Positions 1-9,474 of a stretch of DNA of 64,000 bases are shown in pieces. Made by a program: the position numbers and the translations under genes. This DNA is from Oegoconia quadripuncta. Its lineage: Eukaryota; Arthropoda; Insecta; Lepidoptera; Autostichidae. How positions within the stretch are numbered: position 1 is the stretch's first letter; every line of letters begins with the position of its first letter. The DNA lies in assembly GCA_949316235.1 (NCBI GenBank), contig OX438758.1, forward strand, positions 16,503,194 to 16,567,193, written 5' to 3'. The notes below the pieces were generated by a model. It was not told the origin of the DNA and did not search any database. It saw only the letters and a list, made by a program, of their open reading frames with translations.

Positions 1-74
1 AAGACTTGTGCTAGATGCACATTATATCAAATACAGAGATTTAAAGCGGGCAGTATTTATAACACAATACATAC

Positions 75-446
75 CTCTTGTTTCATAGCAGAGAAAATAT
101 GTGGATTAATTCCAACTTCTATGTCCAGCATTGCAACAAATTTGTTTAAAGTTGTTTTTCATGGTAAAATAAAAATTTTTTGCAAAAATCGGTAAGCTTT
201 AGGGCTTTGCTTCATGATACTAAGCGAGATTAGTTTTTCTTCCTCAGAATATCGTCTCCCTTTTTGCTTTTTGCATGCCATATTAATCTGCATTCGCAGG
301 ATTCGTTTTGCATAAGGGTTAAGACCATGTGTTAATTTTTTTAAAGTATTTTCTCGGCTGAATTTCATTGACCTCTTGGCTATGATCAAACCTGATGTTG
401 ATGGTTTGAGTTCTTCCTTAGTCAGCTGAGATGCATCAGGCACAAT
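75..446 (-). pseudogene. P-element/THAP9-like transposase, internal exon with a nonsense codon
   Basis: This exon encodes part of a P-element-type transposase, the nuclear enzyme that cuts and rejoins transposon ends. The family signature RRYSEEEKLISLSI, followed by SPKAYRFLQKIF and LP, is visible. After a TGA at 159-161 the frame resumes with KTTLNKFVAMLDIEVG, so one serine-type codon has become a stop. The exon is bounded by an acceptor (TTTTTAGTGTAG) before 446 and a donor (GAG/GTATGT) after 75. It belongs with the exon at 565-665 and the THAP exon at 3618-3897. The gene is inactive as read. The family call is from recognition of conserved blocks, not a search. Confidence 0.75.
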
Positions 447-564
447 CTACACTAAAAATATACAACAAGGTGGTCAAACTTACATTATTATAATAAACTG
501 GATTTGATTATTTTACAAAAATAATAATAAACAATATAAGTAAAAATGAAAAGTAGAACCCAAC

Positions 565-665
565 CTGCAACTGATGTAGAAGGCACAGGTTGTTGTTCAT
601 CTGGAATGGTTACCACAACATGAGGAATTTCCCTTAGTACTGGTCTTCCTTCCAGGCTAAGCTTA
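565..665 (-). pseudogene. P-element/THAP9-like transposase, short linker exon
   Basis: A short open stretch reading LSLEGRPVLREIPHVVVT and then IPDEQQPVPSTSVA lies between an acceptor near 661-667 (after a poly-pyrimidine run) and a donor CAG/GTTGGG at 565/564. This linker, rich in P, S and T, is what separates the THAP finger from the coiled-coil region in P-like transposases. Orientation and order agree with the flanking exons. The exon start is uncertain by four bases, because two AG dinucleotides are possible. Confidence 0.5.
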
Positions 666-668
666 CTA

Positions 669-952
669 TAATTTTTTTTTTTTTTTCAAGTAATGCAACA
701 TCGTATTGTTCCAGAGGAGGTGGACAGTACTATTTAAACCAGCTTAGTTTGTGTTAACAGCATCAACACCATTGTTCAATACAGAATTTAAGGCTTTAAG
801 GTTGTCTATAAGTAAGGCTATTTGATCTTGAATTAAAAATCAAAAATTAAAAAGTTTAAGCGTAGACACACCCTGGACACGTCATACAAAAAACGAGTTT
901 TGAAACAAAAGAGTAAATGGAACGTAATTTATTTAAATTTTGTATCGCGGTA
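669..952. other. Intron of the P-like gene, left of the hAT insertion
   Basis: No coding signal is seen. The stretch contains a poly-T run near 671-686 and is the remainder of the P-like gene intron up to the target duplication of the hAT element. Confidence 0.4.
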
Positions 953-960
953 CCCGCGGG
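953..960. repeat. 8-bp target-site duplication (left) of hAT element 1
   Basis: CCCGCGGG at 953-960 is repeated exactly at 3247-3254, directly outside the terminal inverted repeats of the element. Eight base pairs is the standard duplication of the hAT superfamily. Confidence 0.9.
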
Positions 961-3246
961 TAGGGTTACCAGGCCTAAAATGCAAAATCCTGTCCGACAT
1001 GTTTAGAAATCCTGATTTTGAAAAAAAAGTCCGGTCACGCACCTGTATTAAATAAAAATCATAGTATTTTTGTACCCTTTTATTATTAAGACACATATTT
1101 TTGGTTACTAGCAACCGCGTGCAAAAAGTTGCTTTTTTTAGCTATTTCGCAATGAAATTGTTCACACGTCATGTGTTTAAAGTTATGGCTCTTACTGACT
1201 CCACTGAAAGTCTGTTTCTCTCTTTGGTCCACTGAGAAGTCATGAGAGAAAAGACTTTCTCCACATTTGCGTTATGTGGCAAAATACTAAAGAAATATTG
1301 ACAGATCTTCAGAAATTCTGAAACTCTTGAGCTGTTGTTAATTGTATAAAAAAGATACACCATTGCTTTTCAGCGAGCTCGACATAAAAATAGTCCTCCT
1401 TTGTGTTCAAAAAATTCTTAAGCAGGCAGAACTCTTCAAAAAGTTTTGCGTCATCTATAGGAATTCCTTTGTCCCTCAAAAACACTAGAGCATCTGTGAT
1501 TTTTTCAAAATGCAGATCCTTTTTTAAACACATCCATTCGAAGCATTTTAAGGATTGTAAGGGTGTTATCCAAAGGTTTATGTAGTTCATACATTCTCCG
1601 TACATTTGTTTTATTTCGCTATTTATCTTTGTTTGATCAGCTGCGGTAATATTGTGTTTCTGAAAAAGCTCTCGTACTTTCAAAGGGATGAAATTTTGCT
1701 CGATTCTTTGATTGAGTGATTCTGTTGTTCCATTTAATGCACTGAGAACTTCGGCGATTGAGTTTTTCTCTTTTTCAAGCGAAGCAATCCTTTGGTGGTA
1801 TATAGCCATTAGAGAATGCAGATAAAACAAATATATTTCACTAGTTTCATTTTCGAAGAACTTTTTTATCAGAACGGGTACTTTCTCCGTCGTTGTAAAA
1901 TACTCCTTCAATGGCTCGTATAGTAGAATCCTTTCTATAGCTGGAAAAAGACTAAGCCATCTTGTCTTGCTGTGATAAAGGAATTTTTCATAGCTTATAT
2001 CTATGTAGCTGCACAATTCTTTTAGCTTTTCTGTTCTTATAGTGTATACCGAAAAATGATTAAAGATTTTCATCACTAACGATTCAACGTCAATGTCTAA
2101 CAAATCGGTTGAGTGGCGTATTGCATTATGTAAAATATGAGCAGGACATCCGACTCCTACTATTTCTTGCTCAAGGTTCCGGTTCAAATGGGTAATAACG
2201 TTATTTCCCTCATTTCGTGTAACGCCTCCAAAGTTGACATTAGCATTATCACCGGTAAAAGAAACACATTTCTCTTTTAAATTGTATTTTTCAAGAGTTG
2301 CAAGTAGGTAATTTGCAATAGTCAGCGAAGTCTCATTTTCCAAGGATTTGAGCTCAAGCATTTTGCTTTCCATGCCAGTCTTCCAATCAAAGTATTGAAT
2401 AATTATAAGAAATATTTTATCAGCGTTGTGGTTACTGGCATCGGTCGACAATCCAAAACACAATGTCTTTTAGCTTTTCAAGAAGAATTTCGATAGTATA
2501 CGGCGCAATGACATTATTTATAATAGCCTCTGTTTTGGTCCTTGCGCAGGCTAGATTTTTTGCCAAATCAGAATCTTGAAATAGTTTTTTTAGCAACTGT
2601 GAAGTACAGTCCATACTTTTGTAAGATTGGTGGTGTTTAACTACATGAAAAGCAAGCGTGGCATCAACAGCACTACTTTTGTTACCTTTTTGAGTAATGA
2701 AAGTATCAATCTTACTTGTACTGGCGCACAATCGATTCTTCTTTACGTGCTTTTCTGTTTTTAAATGTTTTTCTATGTCAGCTCCACCTTTGTATCCAAT
2801 CGACACAAAACAATCACAAATAATACACTTCACTTCTTGGTCATTTCTACCCTCAGTAAAAGAAGGATATTTAGATTTTAACACATCTGTGAATTTACGA
2901 CGTTTTTTGCTTGCGGACGCCATTATTACGATGCTTGCGCAAAACAATCACAACAATTAGTAGAATCCGCGCGATGCAATTACCTGAAGGAGGGTAGCGG
3001 GCGGGTGCCGCGCCGCCCGCGCTCGCCCCGCCCCGCACCGCGCGCCGCTCGTCGTCCGCACTTGCGGTGTGCTTGCGTTCCTAGACTTTAGGGCTCAATG
3101 CGTGCGGCACCCGTCGCTTGAGCGGGCGGGAGGATACGCACGCAAGTATGACAAAAATCCGGTCTGACGTAAAATCCGGGCGGAGTCCGGTCTAATACGT
3201 AAAAATCCGGTCTAGACCGGATTTATCCGGTCAGATGGTAACCCTA
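961..3246 (-). mobile_element. hAT transposon 1, nearly complete, nested in the P-like gene
   Basis: The element runs from TAGGGTTACCA at 961 to TGGTAACCCTA ending at 3246, short perfect inverted termini flanked by the identical 8-bp duplication CCCGCGGG. It is 2286 bp long and carries a single minus-strand transposase gene. The region upstream of that gene (about 2990-3140) is strikingly GC-rich, unlike the AT-rich surroundings, and inside the right terminus the pentamer TCCGG is repeated several times. The intact duplication shows a clean insertion. The gene is now frameshifted, so this copy is probably not autonomous. Confidence 0.92.
1169..2923 (-). pseudogene. hAT transposase with an N-terminal BED-like finger, two frameshifts
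   Basis: Read on the minus strand from an ATG near 2923, the protein starts MASASKKRRKFTDVL and has a BED/C2H2-like finger (CIICDCFV ... HLKTEKH). It continues in another frame from about 2463 with FGLSTDASNHNADKIF (first catalytic Asp), FTGDNANVNFGG (second Asp) and GCPAHILHNA, typical of hAT transposases related to ZBED/SCAND3. A second frame change near 1330-1363 leads to the C-terminal dimerisation block ILPHNANVEKVFSLMTSQW. Each break looks like a small indel. Apart from these the protein is complete, about 600 residues, so the copy is a recent pseudogene. Confidence 0.88.
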
Positions 3247-3254
3247 CCCGCGGG
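3247..3254. repeat. 8-bp target-site duplication (right) of hAT element 1
   Basis: This is the second copy of CCCGCGGG, immediately after the right terminus TGGTAACCCTA. Confidence 0.9.
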
Positions 3255-3617
3255 GTACCTCACAACTCGCAGGCGAATGCGGCGGGAGGGGAAGGGACTT
3301 CCATTTTGGTGCGGGGCAGAGTGTGGCCATTCTGTATGTTAGTACTATTATGAATTCTGTGGCGTAGACCTCACACAAACGAGCTTCTATTATTTAATCA
3401 TGTTCTGTATTGAACAGATATGAAACCTTCCATTCAGTTTGTGCAAACAAAAGGGAATCGTTTCATTCATTATACATAACAGCAGACATAACCTCAAAGT
3501 TTCATTTTCATTTATTTCGAAAACTACTTGTCGTTGGCATCCGCTCTCTTTAGGAGAGTGAATAAGTTTTCCTAATAATGCAATGTTCTATTGATAACCG
3601 TGCAGCCGTGTTCTTAC
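3255..3617. other. Intron of the P-like gene, right of the hAT insertion
   Basis: No open frame of note. The stretch ends at the donor CAG/GTAAGA (3618/3617 on the minus strand) of the THAP exon, so it is the 5' part of the intron that received the hAT element. Confidence 0.45.
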
Positions 3618-3897
3618 CTGCATCTTCAAGATCCGCCGCCGGAATCCCAGTGGTGATTTCTTCAGGAGTAAATAGTGTAGGATAAGCACTAGCAATTAGA
3701 CAATTCTTGGATGTGGTAAACCGTCGTTCAAAGTGCTTGTGACAAACATAATTGTTTTTGAGTTCGTCTAAAGTCAGACGTCGAATTTCGTCACTATTAA
3801 TACACTGTAACCACTTAAGGAGTCTTTTCTCATTTGTAATAGGAAAACGGTGTAGATAAACGTCCTGTCGTACACTACTACACCCACGAACACATTT
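3618..3897 (-). pseudogene. THAP zinc-finger exon of the P-like transposase
   Basis: Minus-strand translation gives a THAP domain, the C2CH DNA-binding module of P-element transposases: KCVRGCSSV (first two Cys), HRFPITNEKRLLKWLQ (conserved Pro and Trp), VCHKHFERRF (third Cys and His), then YPTLFTP, the family's aromatic-Pro tail. A good donor (CAG/GTAAGA) ends the exon. No in-frame Met is present: TAG and TAA codons lie directly upstream of the first Cys, while an ATG overlaps in the next frame, so a one-base indel has probably destroyed the start. With the exons at 565-665 and 75-446 this makes a disrupted gene whose intron holds hAT element 1. Confidence 0.82.
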
Positions 3898-3899
3898 TT

Positions 3900-4313
3900 A
3901 CTAAATGTAAACAAGGCTGGGGAATTATAGTTTAAGTGGAAAGGAGTCGGAAATTAATCAAAGAAACTACACAATCGACACAGAAACTATAATGGCGGTG
4001 CATCACCACAGACAATGTAGCCACAAAATCACCTATTGACAGTTTTTTTTTTACTAACTGTCACCTAATGATATAGGGCCTCTTTCTATAAGGTGCACGG
4101 TTGGTTGTATGAAGATTGACACCCGTGGAGGCAACGCTGAAATGACAGCAGGGCGCGCTCCCCGCGCACTCGCTGCGAGCGTGCCACGTTCTGCGGCGAG
4201 CGCGCCCTGGCCGCGCGGCGGGCACGCCACCAGTAGCGACGATACGCCGACGTCATGCTCGCAATTGCCACTCGTCGTATCGCTGCGATAACATCGCCGT
4301 GTGGAGACGCGTT
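3900..4313. other. Unassigned sequence with a GC-rich patch
   Basis: Nothing recognisable. About 4140-4220 is strongly GC-rich (runs such as GGGCGCGCTCCCCGCG), unlike its surroundings. It could be the far end of the P-like element or the target of the gypsy insertion. Confidence 0.3.
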
Positions 4314-5199
4314 GGACAGAATAGAAAATATCTGGTAATCGAATGTGTCAAATATGTATCCGAACACCGTCATGACTGTTATTCCAATGTAAACAAACTA
4401 GCAATTAGTATACCATTTCATCTCCTTTTCTATAATATTGTTAAATATTGAAATATAAAATATGTAAAATTATTGAAAGATTGTGGAAAACTTTTTAAAA
4501 GTGTTTAACTTTAATATAATACGATAATTTGGGTCTTATTTTGTAAAATAGCGATTATTGCTAGAACGATTCTGATTGGTCAATAATGACGTGATACATT
4601 TTGTGTTGGTGTGGTGGTATAAAAGCGCCAGCATAGGCACTGGCCGGGATTCTTTGAGTAATCGCTGCCTCGCTGACATCACACGTAAGTTAAGTACTTT
4701 CCTTACTGTTACTATGTACTTCTCTTGTTCGTACTAAATATGTATATCTAAATATTGAAACAGGTACAGTTGTAACCTGTATTTATTTTCTGTGAATATG
4801 AACATTGATTTATTTAGTTACCTCACTTTATATGTATACTGTACATACTTATTTATGTTGTGTCATTGTAATAAATAGCAAATATAAACATCGATTTATT
4901 TAGTTACCTCAGTTTATATGTATACTGTACATACCTATGTTGTGTGATGGTAATAAATAGCAAATATTAATTATCAAGTTGTTATTCTTTTTACTTCTAC
5001 CCTTGAGACGATGATAAATTTTATTAGTTTGTTTGGTGTTTTATCTCGGTAAATCACAATAAGTAAAACAATAAGTAGGTGCCAACAGCTTTATTCATAA
5101 CTCTTGATTACTTTAAAATATGGCTTGATAGTAGTTTTTCAGTGGTCAAAGTTGAGTTATTTCTTATTTACATAATAGCTTTACAATTAAATACTAACA
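4314..5199 (+). repeat. 5' LTR of gypsy A (promoter and poly(A) signals)
   Basis: Bases 4315-4652 match 20211-20805 (the latter interrupted by a SINE and lacking about 32 bp). The LTR has a TATA box (TATAAAAG, 4618-4625) and two AATAAA signals inside a tandem duplication of about 83 bp (about 4800-4882 and 4884-4967). It ends CTAACA at 5199, directly before a probable primer-binding site. The 5' limit is uncertain by a few bases: TGGACAG here, TGACAG in the other copy. Confidence 0.65.
4618..4625 (+). promoter_or_regulatory. TATA box of the gypsy A LTR
   Basis: TATAAAAG occurs here and at the matching place in the second LTR copy (about 20771). In both, the shared sequence ends roughly 30 bases downstream, near the expected start of transcription. 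Confidence 0.6.
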
Positions 5200-5256
5200 T
5201 CAGAAGTGGGATATAATCAAATCTTATACTTATCCACGCTCCCTAATATATTTCAG
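4685..5256 (+). other. Possible leader intron of gypsy A
   Basis: GTAAGT at 4685-4690 is a consensus donor, and a pyrimidine-containing stretch ending TTTCAG at 5256 lies one base before the gag ATG at 5258. Splicing would remove the distal LTR and the primer site and place the gag start close to the 5' end. This rests on splice consensus alone. Confidence 0.35.
5200..5210 (+). other. Putative primer-binding site of gypsy A
   Basis: TCAGAAGTGGG follows the LTR end CTAACA. The BEL element nested downstream has TGGTGTCAGAAGTG in the same position, so both may be primed by the same tRNA; which tRNA is not established. Confidence 0.45.
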
Positions 5257-5257
5257 G

Positions 5258-6136
5258 ATGAATCTGGAGACGCTTGAAGGACTGCTCAAGGCGATTCGTG
5301 ATGCTGTGTCATCCACTCGCCGGAACGATGATGACGTCGCGTTACCGACCTTTGATCCAGCCACGAGCGACAGCGGCGCTGCGGCCTGGTGCAATAACAT
5401 CGAGGCTCTCTCCAAGGATCTGAACTGGAGCAGCGTTACAACAGTTGCGAATGCTGGTAAGGCCTTTAAAGGGCTCTGCTTTATTATGGAAACTTCAGAA
5501 GGAAGGACCTGGCAAAAATTTCGTACAGATATTTCAGATTTATACCCTGAGAAAAAGAACCTTACCGATAAACTTACTAAGGCTGTTCAATTTACTTCAG
5601 ACTCGGCAGATTCTTATTGTGAATATGCCAGGGAGAAGCTCAGATTACTTCGTAATACGAAAATAGCTTTTACCGAACCCCAACTTATTGAATTAGTTTG
5701 TGGAGGTATAACTGACGTAAATGTAAAAATGGCTTCCTTCAATAATAGCGTTACAACCACTGCTGAACTTATCGCGTTGTTTACAAGTTATGTCAAACAC
5801 AAGAAATGGCCCATTGACTTACGTGGTGGCAGGGACTTTGTTTCTGGATCCGGGCCAGTTAAGCGTACTAGAGTAGAATCTGCTTTCAATGAGAAGAGGA
5901 TTTGTTTTCATTGCAATCAATCGGGCCATGTAAAATTTCAATGTCCCAACATTAATGATAATTCTGTTCAAGTGAATCATAAGGCAAGCGAACCGCTTAG
6001 GAAGTTTTGCACATATTGTAAGAAAAATAGCCACATTGATTCTGAATGTTGGTATAAAAAGAAAGCATCCATCAGCAAACCTGCAATTGCCTCACCCTCA
6101 GTCACAGATGTTAATTTTTTAGGCAATCGGATTTGA
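5258..6136 (+). CDS. gag: Gag of gypsy A
   Basis: A 292-residue nucleocapsid/capsid protein that would assemble the element's particles in the cytoplasm. The start ATG follows the probable leader acceptor. The C-terminal third carries two zinc knuckles, CFHCNQSGHVKFQC and CTYCKKNSHIDSEC, both CX2CX4HX4C, which bind the element RNA. The centre is the usual alpha-helical capsid region. The frame is open throughout. It overlaps pol by four bases (6133-6136) in a different frame, so Pol is presumably made by ribosomal frameshifting. Assignment to Ty3/gypsy, probably the Mag lineage, rests on knuckle number and the pol sequence. Confidence 0.85.
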   Translation: MNLETLEGLLKAIRDAVSSTRRNDDDVALPTFDPATSDSGAAAWCNNIEALSKDLNWSSVTTVANAGKAFKGLCFIMETSEGRTWQKFRTDISDLYPEKKNLTDKLTKAVQFTSDSADSYCEYAREKLRLLRNTKIAFTEPQLIELVCGGITDVNVKMASFNNSVTTTAELIALFTSYVKHKKWPIDLRGGRDFVSGSGPVKRTRVESAFNEKRICFHCNQSGHVKFQCPNINDNSVQVNHKASEPLRKFCTYCKKNSHIDSECWYKKKASISKPAIASPSVTDVNFLGNRI

Positions 6137-7383
6137 AGTTGACTTGTATTTCTGTCAACGATACTAACATACAATCGCTTATTGATACCGGAGCTAGCTG
6201 TAGTCTTATAAGAGAATCAGTTGCAAAAACTATTAACTACCCACTTATCCCGCAAGTTTTGCGTTTGACCGGTATTGGTAAGGGAAGCCTGGATACTATT
6301 GCAAAAATTACTGCACCAGTGAAATTTGAAGATGTATGTTTAGAATTAAATTTATATGTAGTCAAAGATAATGACTTACAGTATGACGTTGTTATTGGTA
6401 GAAATGCGTTGCAAAACCCTGACGTTGAAATCATTGTTAATTCTTTTGGGTGCAAGCTGATTCGAAGGGCAGAACCTAAAATAGGAGTAAATTTATTTGA
6501 TACCACGAGTTTATTTGATTCAAAATTTACAGACCTAAATTCAACAATTGGGCATTTGGACACTACTTTGCAAGATGGTATCAAGCAGATTTTTCAAAAA
6601 TATCCCTCTGTTTTAGATGATATTGGCACGGTACAAACCGGTGAATTAAAGTTAAGGTTAAGAAAAGATGAGATTGTTAACTACAGACCATATCGTTTGG
6701 CCCCCATTGAGAGAGAGAAGGTAAATTCGATAGTCCAACATCTGCTCGATAAGAATACTCACTCGCCCTTTGCTAGCCCTGTCCTCCTTGTTAAGAAGAA
6801 GGACGGGAGCGATAGAATGTGTGTCGATTTCAGAGCATTAAACAAAAATATTGAAAAAGACAGATACCCTCTCCCTCTTATTGAGGATCAAATTGATAAA
6901 CTGGGCAAGTCAAAATTTTATATTTCAATAGATATGAAAAACGGTTTCTACCGAGTGCCAGTATCTTCCGAGTCTAGTAAATATACTGCATTTGTGACAC
7001 CGGACGGCCATTATGAATTTCTCAAAATGCCTTTTGGTATTTGTAATGGTCCGTCGGTGTTCCAAAGAGCTATTTCTAAAGCAGTAAAACATCTAAACTT
7101 TCTGTTAGTTTATATAGATGACATTCTCATTCCATTTTCAACAATAGAACAAGGGCTACAATATTTGGATGAAACATTGTGTGCACTTAGCTGTGCGGGG
7201 TTCACAGTCAATCTCAAAAAATGTAAATTTTTTGTAAACAGCATTGAATATCTGGGTAGACATATATCACAGGAAGGGGTTAGGCCAAGTGAATCAAAGG
7301 TAATCTGCTCTTATAAACTCCCCAGTCCCCACCACTGTGAAACAGGTACGCCAGTTCATGGGCCTCGCGAGTTATTTCCGTAA
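6133..7383 (+). pseudogene. pol: Pol of gypsy A, part 1: protease and reverse transcriptase
   Basis: The frame starts in the gag overlap and contains an aspartic protease (SLIDTGASCSLI, active D-T-G) and a reverse transcriptase with the motifs SDRMCVDFRALNK, FYISIDMKNGFYRVPV, LKMPFGICNGPSVFQRAI and the catalytic LLVYIDDIL. Near 7310-7340 the frame is lost by a small indel: the family block after the polymerase (VRQFMGLASYFRKF) continues one frame over in the next segment. Motifs up to that point are intact. Confidence 0.85.
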
Positions 7384-8458
7384 ATTTATTCCTGATTTTT
7401 CACCGTGTACAGCCTGTATTACGAAATTAACCAAAGACAAACAGAAATGGGAATGGGGTCCCGAACAGGATACCGCTAGAAATTATGTTTTAAGACATTT
7501 AACATCAAAACCTTTGTTGACTATTTTCAACCCCGAGCTACCGACTGAAGTGCACACTGATGCTAGTTCCCTGGGCTATGGTGCTATGTTGGTGCAAAGG
7601 GTTGACAATAGCAAAAAGGTTGTTGCCTACTTCAGTCGAAGAACTACACCTGCTGAATCTAGGTATTGCTCCTATGACTTGGAAACGTTGGCCATTTATA
7701 ATGCACTTAAACATTTCAGAGTTTATCTCTTGGGTATTAAGTTTTTGATCGTCACTGATTGCAATTCCATTAAGTCTACAATGACCAAAAAAGATCTGTC
7801 CCCTCGAGTTGCAAGATGGTGGACATACTTTCAAGACTTTAATTTTGAAATCACTTACAGAAAGGGTAAATTTATTAGCCATGTTGATTTTTTAAGCCGC
7901 AATCCTGTTAGGGATCCCCCTAAAAATAACGTTCAACTTAGTGAACCAATTTTGAACCGACAATGTGATAGTGTTCTTCAGCCACATCATGGCTTAAAAA
8001 ACCACGAAATCAATTTAATTAATGAAGATCAATCTTGGTTAGAAATTGCTCAGAGTAATGACCCTGAAACACAGACGCTCATAGAAAAATTAGCATCAGG
8101 TGAGTTAGATCAGAACCAATATTTGATGCGTAACAATTTATTATGTTATAAAGCTCAGCCAAGTTCTGGTCCCAAATTTTATGTTCCTAGAGGTTCTAGA
8201 CTTGGACTTTTACGTCTTTATCATGACGAGAATTGTCATACTGGTTGTGATAAAACATTGCTCAAAGTTCTTGAAAACTTTTGGTTTCCCCGCATGGCTG
8301 TTTTTATGAAAAAATACATATCACACTGTCTAATTTGCATAACTCGAAAGTCTCACTCTGGTCCTAAACAGGGTATGCTGCATCCTATTGAGAAAACAGC
8401 CATTCCATTCCATACAATCCATTTAGATTGCACAGGTCCATTCCCTCAAACATGCTAA
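7337..8458 (+). pseudogene. pol: Pol of gypsy A, part 2: connection, RNase H and integrase zinc finger
   Basis: It continues the reverse transcriptase thumb (VRQFMGLASYFRKFIPDF), then RNase H (TEVHTDASSLGYGAMLVQ, first catalytic Asp; YDLETLAIYNALKHFRVYL, Glu) and the integrase HHCC finger (HDENCHTG ... CLICITRKSH). It stops at 8458 just after HTIHLDCTGPFPQTC, the first catalytic Asp of the integrase core. The rest of the core is missing, so integration activity cannot be encoded. Confidence 0.82.
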
Positions 8459-8858
8459 TGCTAATATTCCATGTGTTCAGGCCCGGTTAAATGATATAGA
8501 ACTGATTGAACCATATATTGATGTCCGATCTGAGCGACAACTTGCTAAAGAGAGATTGGTTAGGGTCGCAGAAAAGTTTAAATCTCGTTTTGATAAATTT
8601 AGGAGAAACAATCAAGACTTTGAGGTTGGCGATATAGTTTATGTTAATCAAGACCATAGACGTAACGAAAAACTGAGCTTAAAGTTTAAAGGCCCTTATG
8701 AAATCACTGCATTGCTCCCTTATGATCGATTTTCGCTTAGGGGAATAGGGAATTTGAGAAATTTGAATGCTGCTAAAGAAAAATTGAGATACTGGCCAGG
8801 GGAATGGGTAGATGAGAATGCTATTGTTGAAAGTGACATTTTGAATCAGTCTCATTAG
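8459..8858 (+). pseudogene. pol: Pol of gypsy A, part 3: integrase C-terminal tail
   Basis: After a deletion of most of the integrase catalytic core, the sequence resumes with ARLNDIELIEPYIDVRSE and a basic C-terminal domain (FEVGDIVYVNQDHRRNEK, LKFKGPYEIT) typical of Ty3/gypsy integrases. The part before 8556 is also readable in this frame. It ends in a stop at 8856-8858, followed by the AT-rich 3' untranslated region. Confidence 0.75.
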
Positions 8859-9049
8859 AGTATAACATTTATTTTTATATAAATAAATTATTAATGCTAT
8901 TGCTATGAAAGATATTTTACTAAGCGTAATGTGTAATACTTATTTTATTTCATGTAAATAAATTGATTGCTATTATTTATTAAGTATCAGAAAGATATTA
9001 TAAGTGTTTACTATTTTCTATACTATAAGATTGTATACTATAAAACGAC
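8859..9049 (+). other. Start of the gypsy A 3' untranslated region
   Basis: AT-rich, no ORF. One unit of the 'gtatcagaaagata' repeat lies at about 8982-8996. The same repeat makes a tandem array at 19799-20050 on the other side of the nested insertions, which links the two halves. Confidence 0.6.
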
Positions 9050-9264
9050 CGATTGGTGTATTTGCTAGTGAACTATCTGCGAAACCAACGGTCGCGGGTT
9101 CGAATCCCGCTAGTGGTAAATGTTTGTGTGATTAATACGAACATTTATTCTCGAGTCATTGATGTTGTATCAATATTTATGTATGTTTATCCGTTATCTA
9201 GTTTCCGTAGTACAAGCTTTGCCTAGTTTGGAATTAGTTAATTGGTGTAAGTGTCCGAAATAAT
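9050..9264 (+). mobile_element. tRNA-derived SINE, copy 1 (3' tail split off by BEL)
   Basis: It has the RNA polymerase III B-box GCGGGTTCGAATCCCGC at about 9092-9108, with a degenerate A-box upstream and a family body (AATGTTTGTGTGATTAATACG ... GTGTAAGTGTCCG) that resembles the copies at 20425-20705 and 53227-53411 in its 5' half. The tail AATAAT is interrupted by the BEL element and continues after it as ATAATTATTTTTT (about 19770-19787). Confidence 0.7.
9260..9264. repeat. 5-bp target duplication of the BEL element (left)
   Basis: ATAAT at 9260-9264 is repeated at 19770-19774, directly outside the two LTRs. Confidence 0.8.
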
Positions 9265-9339
9265 TGTTGGGAACTGAATTTATTTCTTTTAAAAACAAGT
9301 ACAAAGCAAAAAGGTTTTTGGCCAGCACCGTCGGTGACA
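9265..9339 (-). repeat. BEL 3' LTR (left end)
   Basis: 75 bp, TGTTGGGAACTG to CGGTGACA on the plus strand, apparently identical to 19695-19769. Very short for this superfamily. On the minus strand it contains AAATAAA, a possible poly(A) signal. Confidence 0.85.
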
Positions 9340-9474
9340 TGGTCGCCCCCGGTGTGGCAACACGAATAGTTAGGGCCGACGGTGCTGGTCTCTTTACATG
9401 AATGTGTATAAAAACAAGTTATTCAATAAAAATGAAAATATACAGAACGACGTAAAAAGATGAGGTAGAAGAGA

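Noticed and set aside
4109..4291. Short GC-rich open frame
   Set aside because: Open because of base composition; no motif and no neighbouring exon.
9056..9128. tRNA gene
   Set aside because: The B-box is perfect but the cloverleaf does not close and the sequence continues into a SINE body shared with two other copies.
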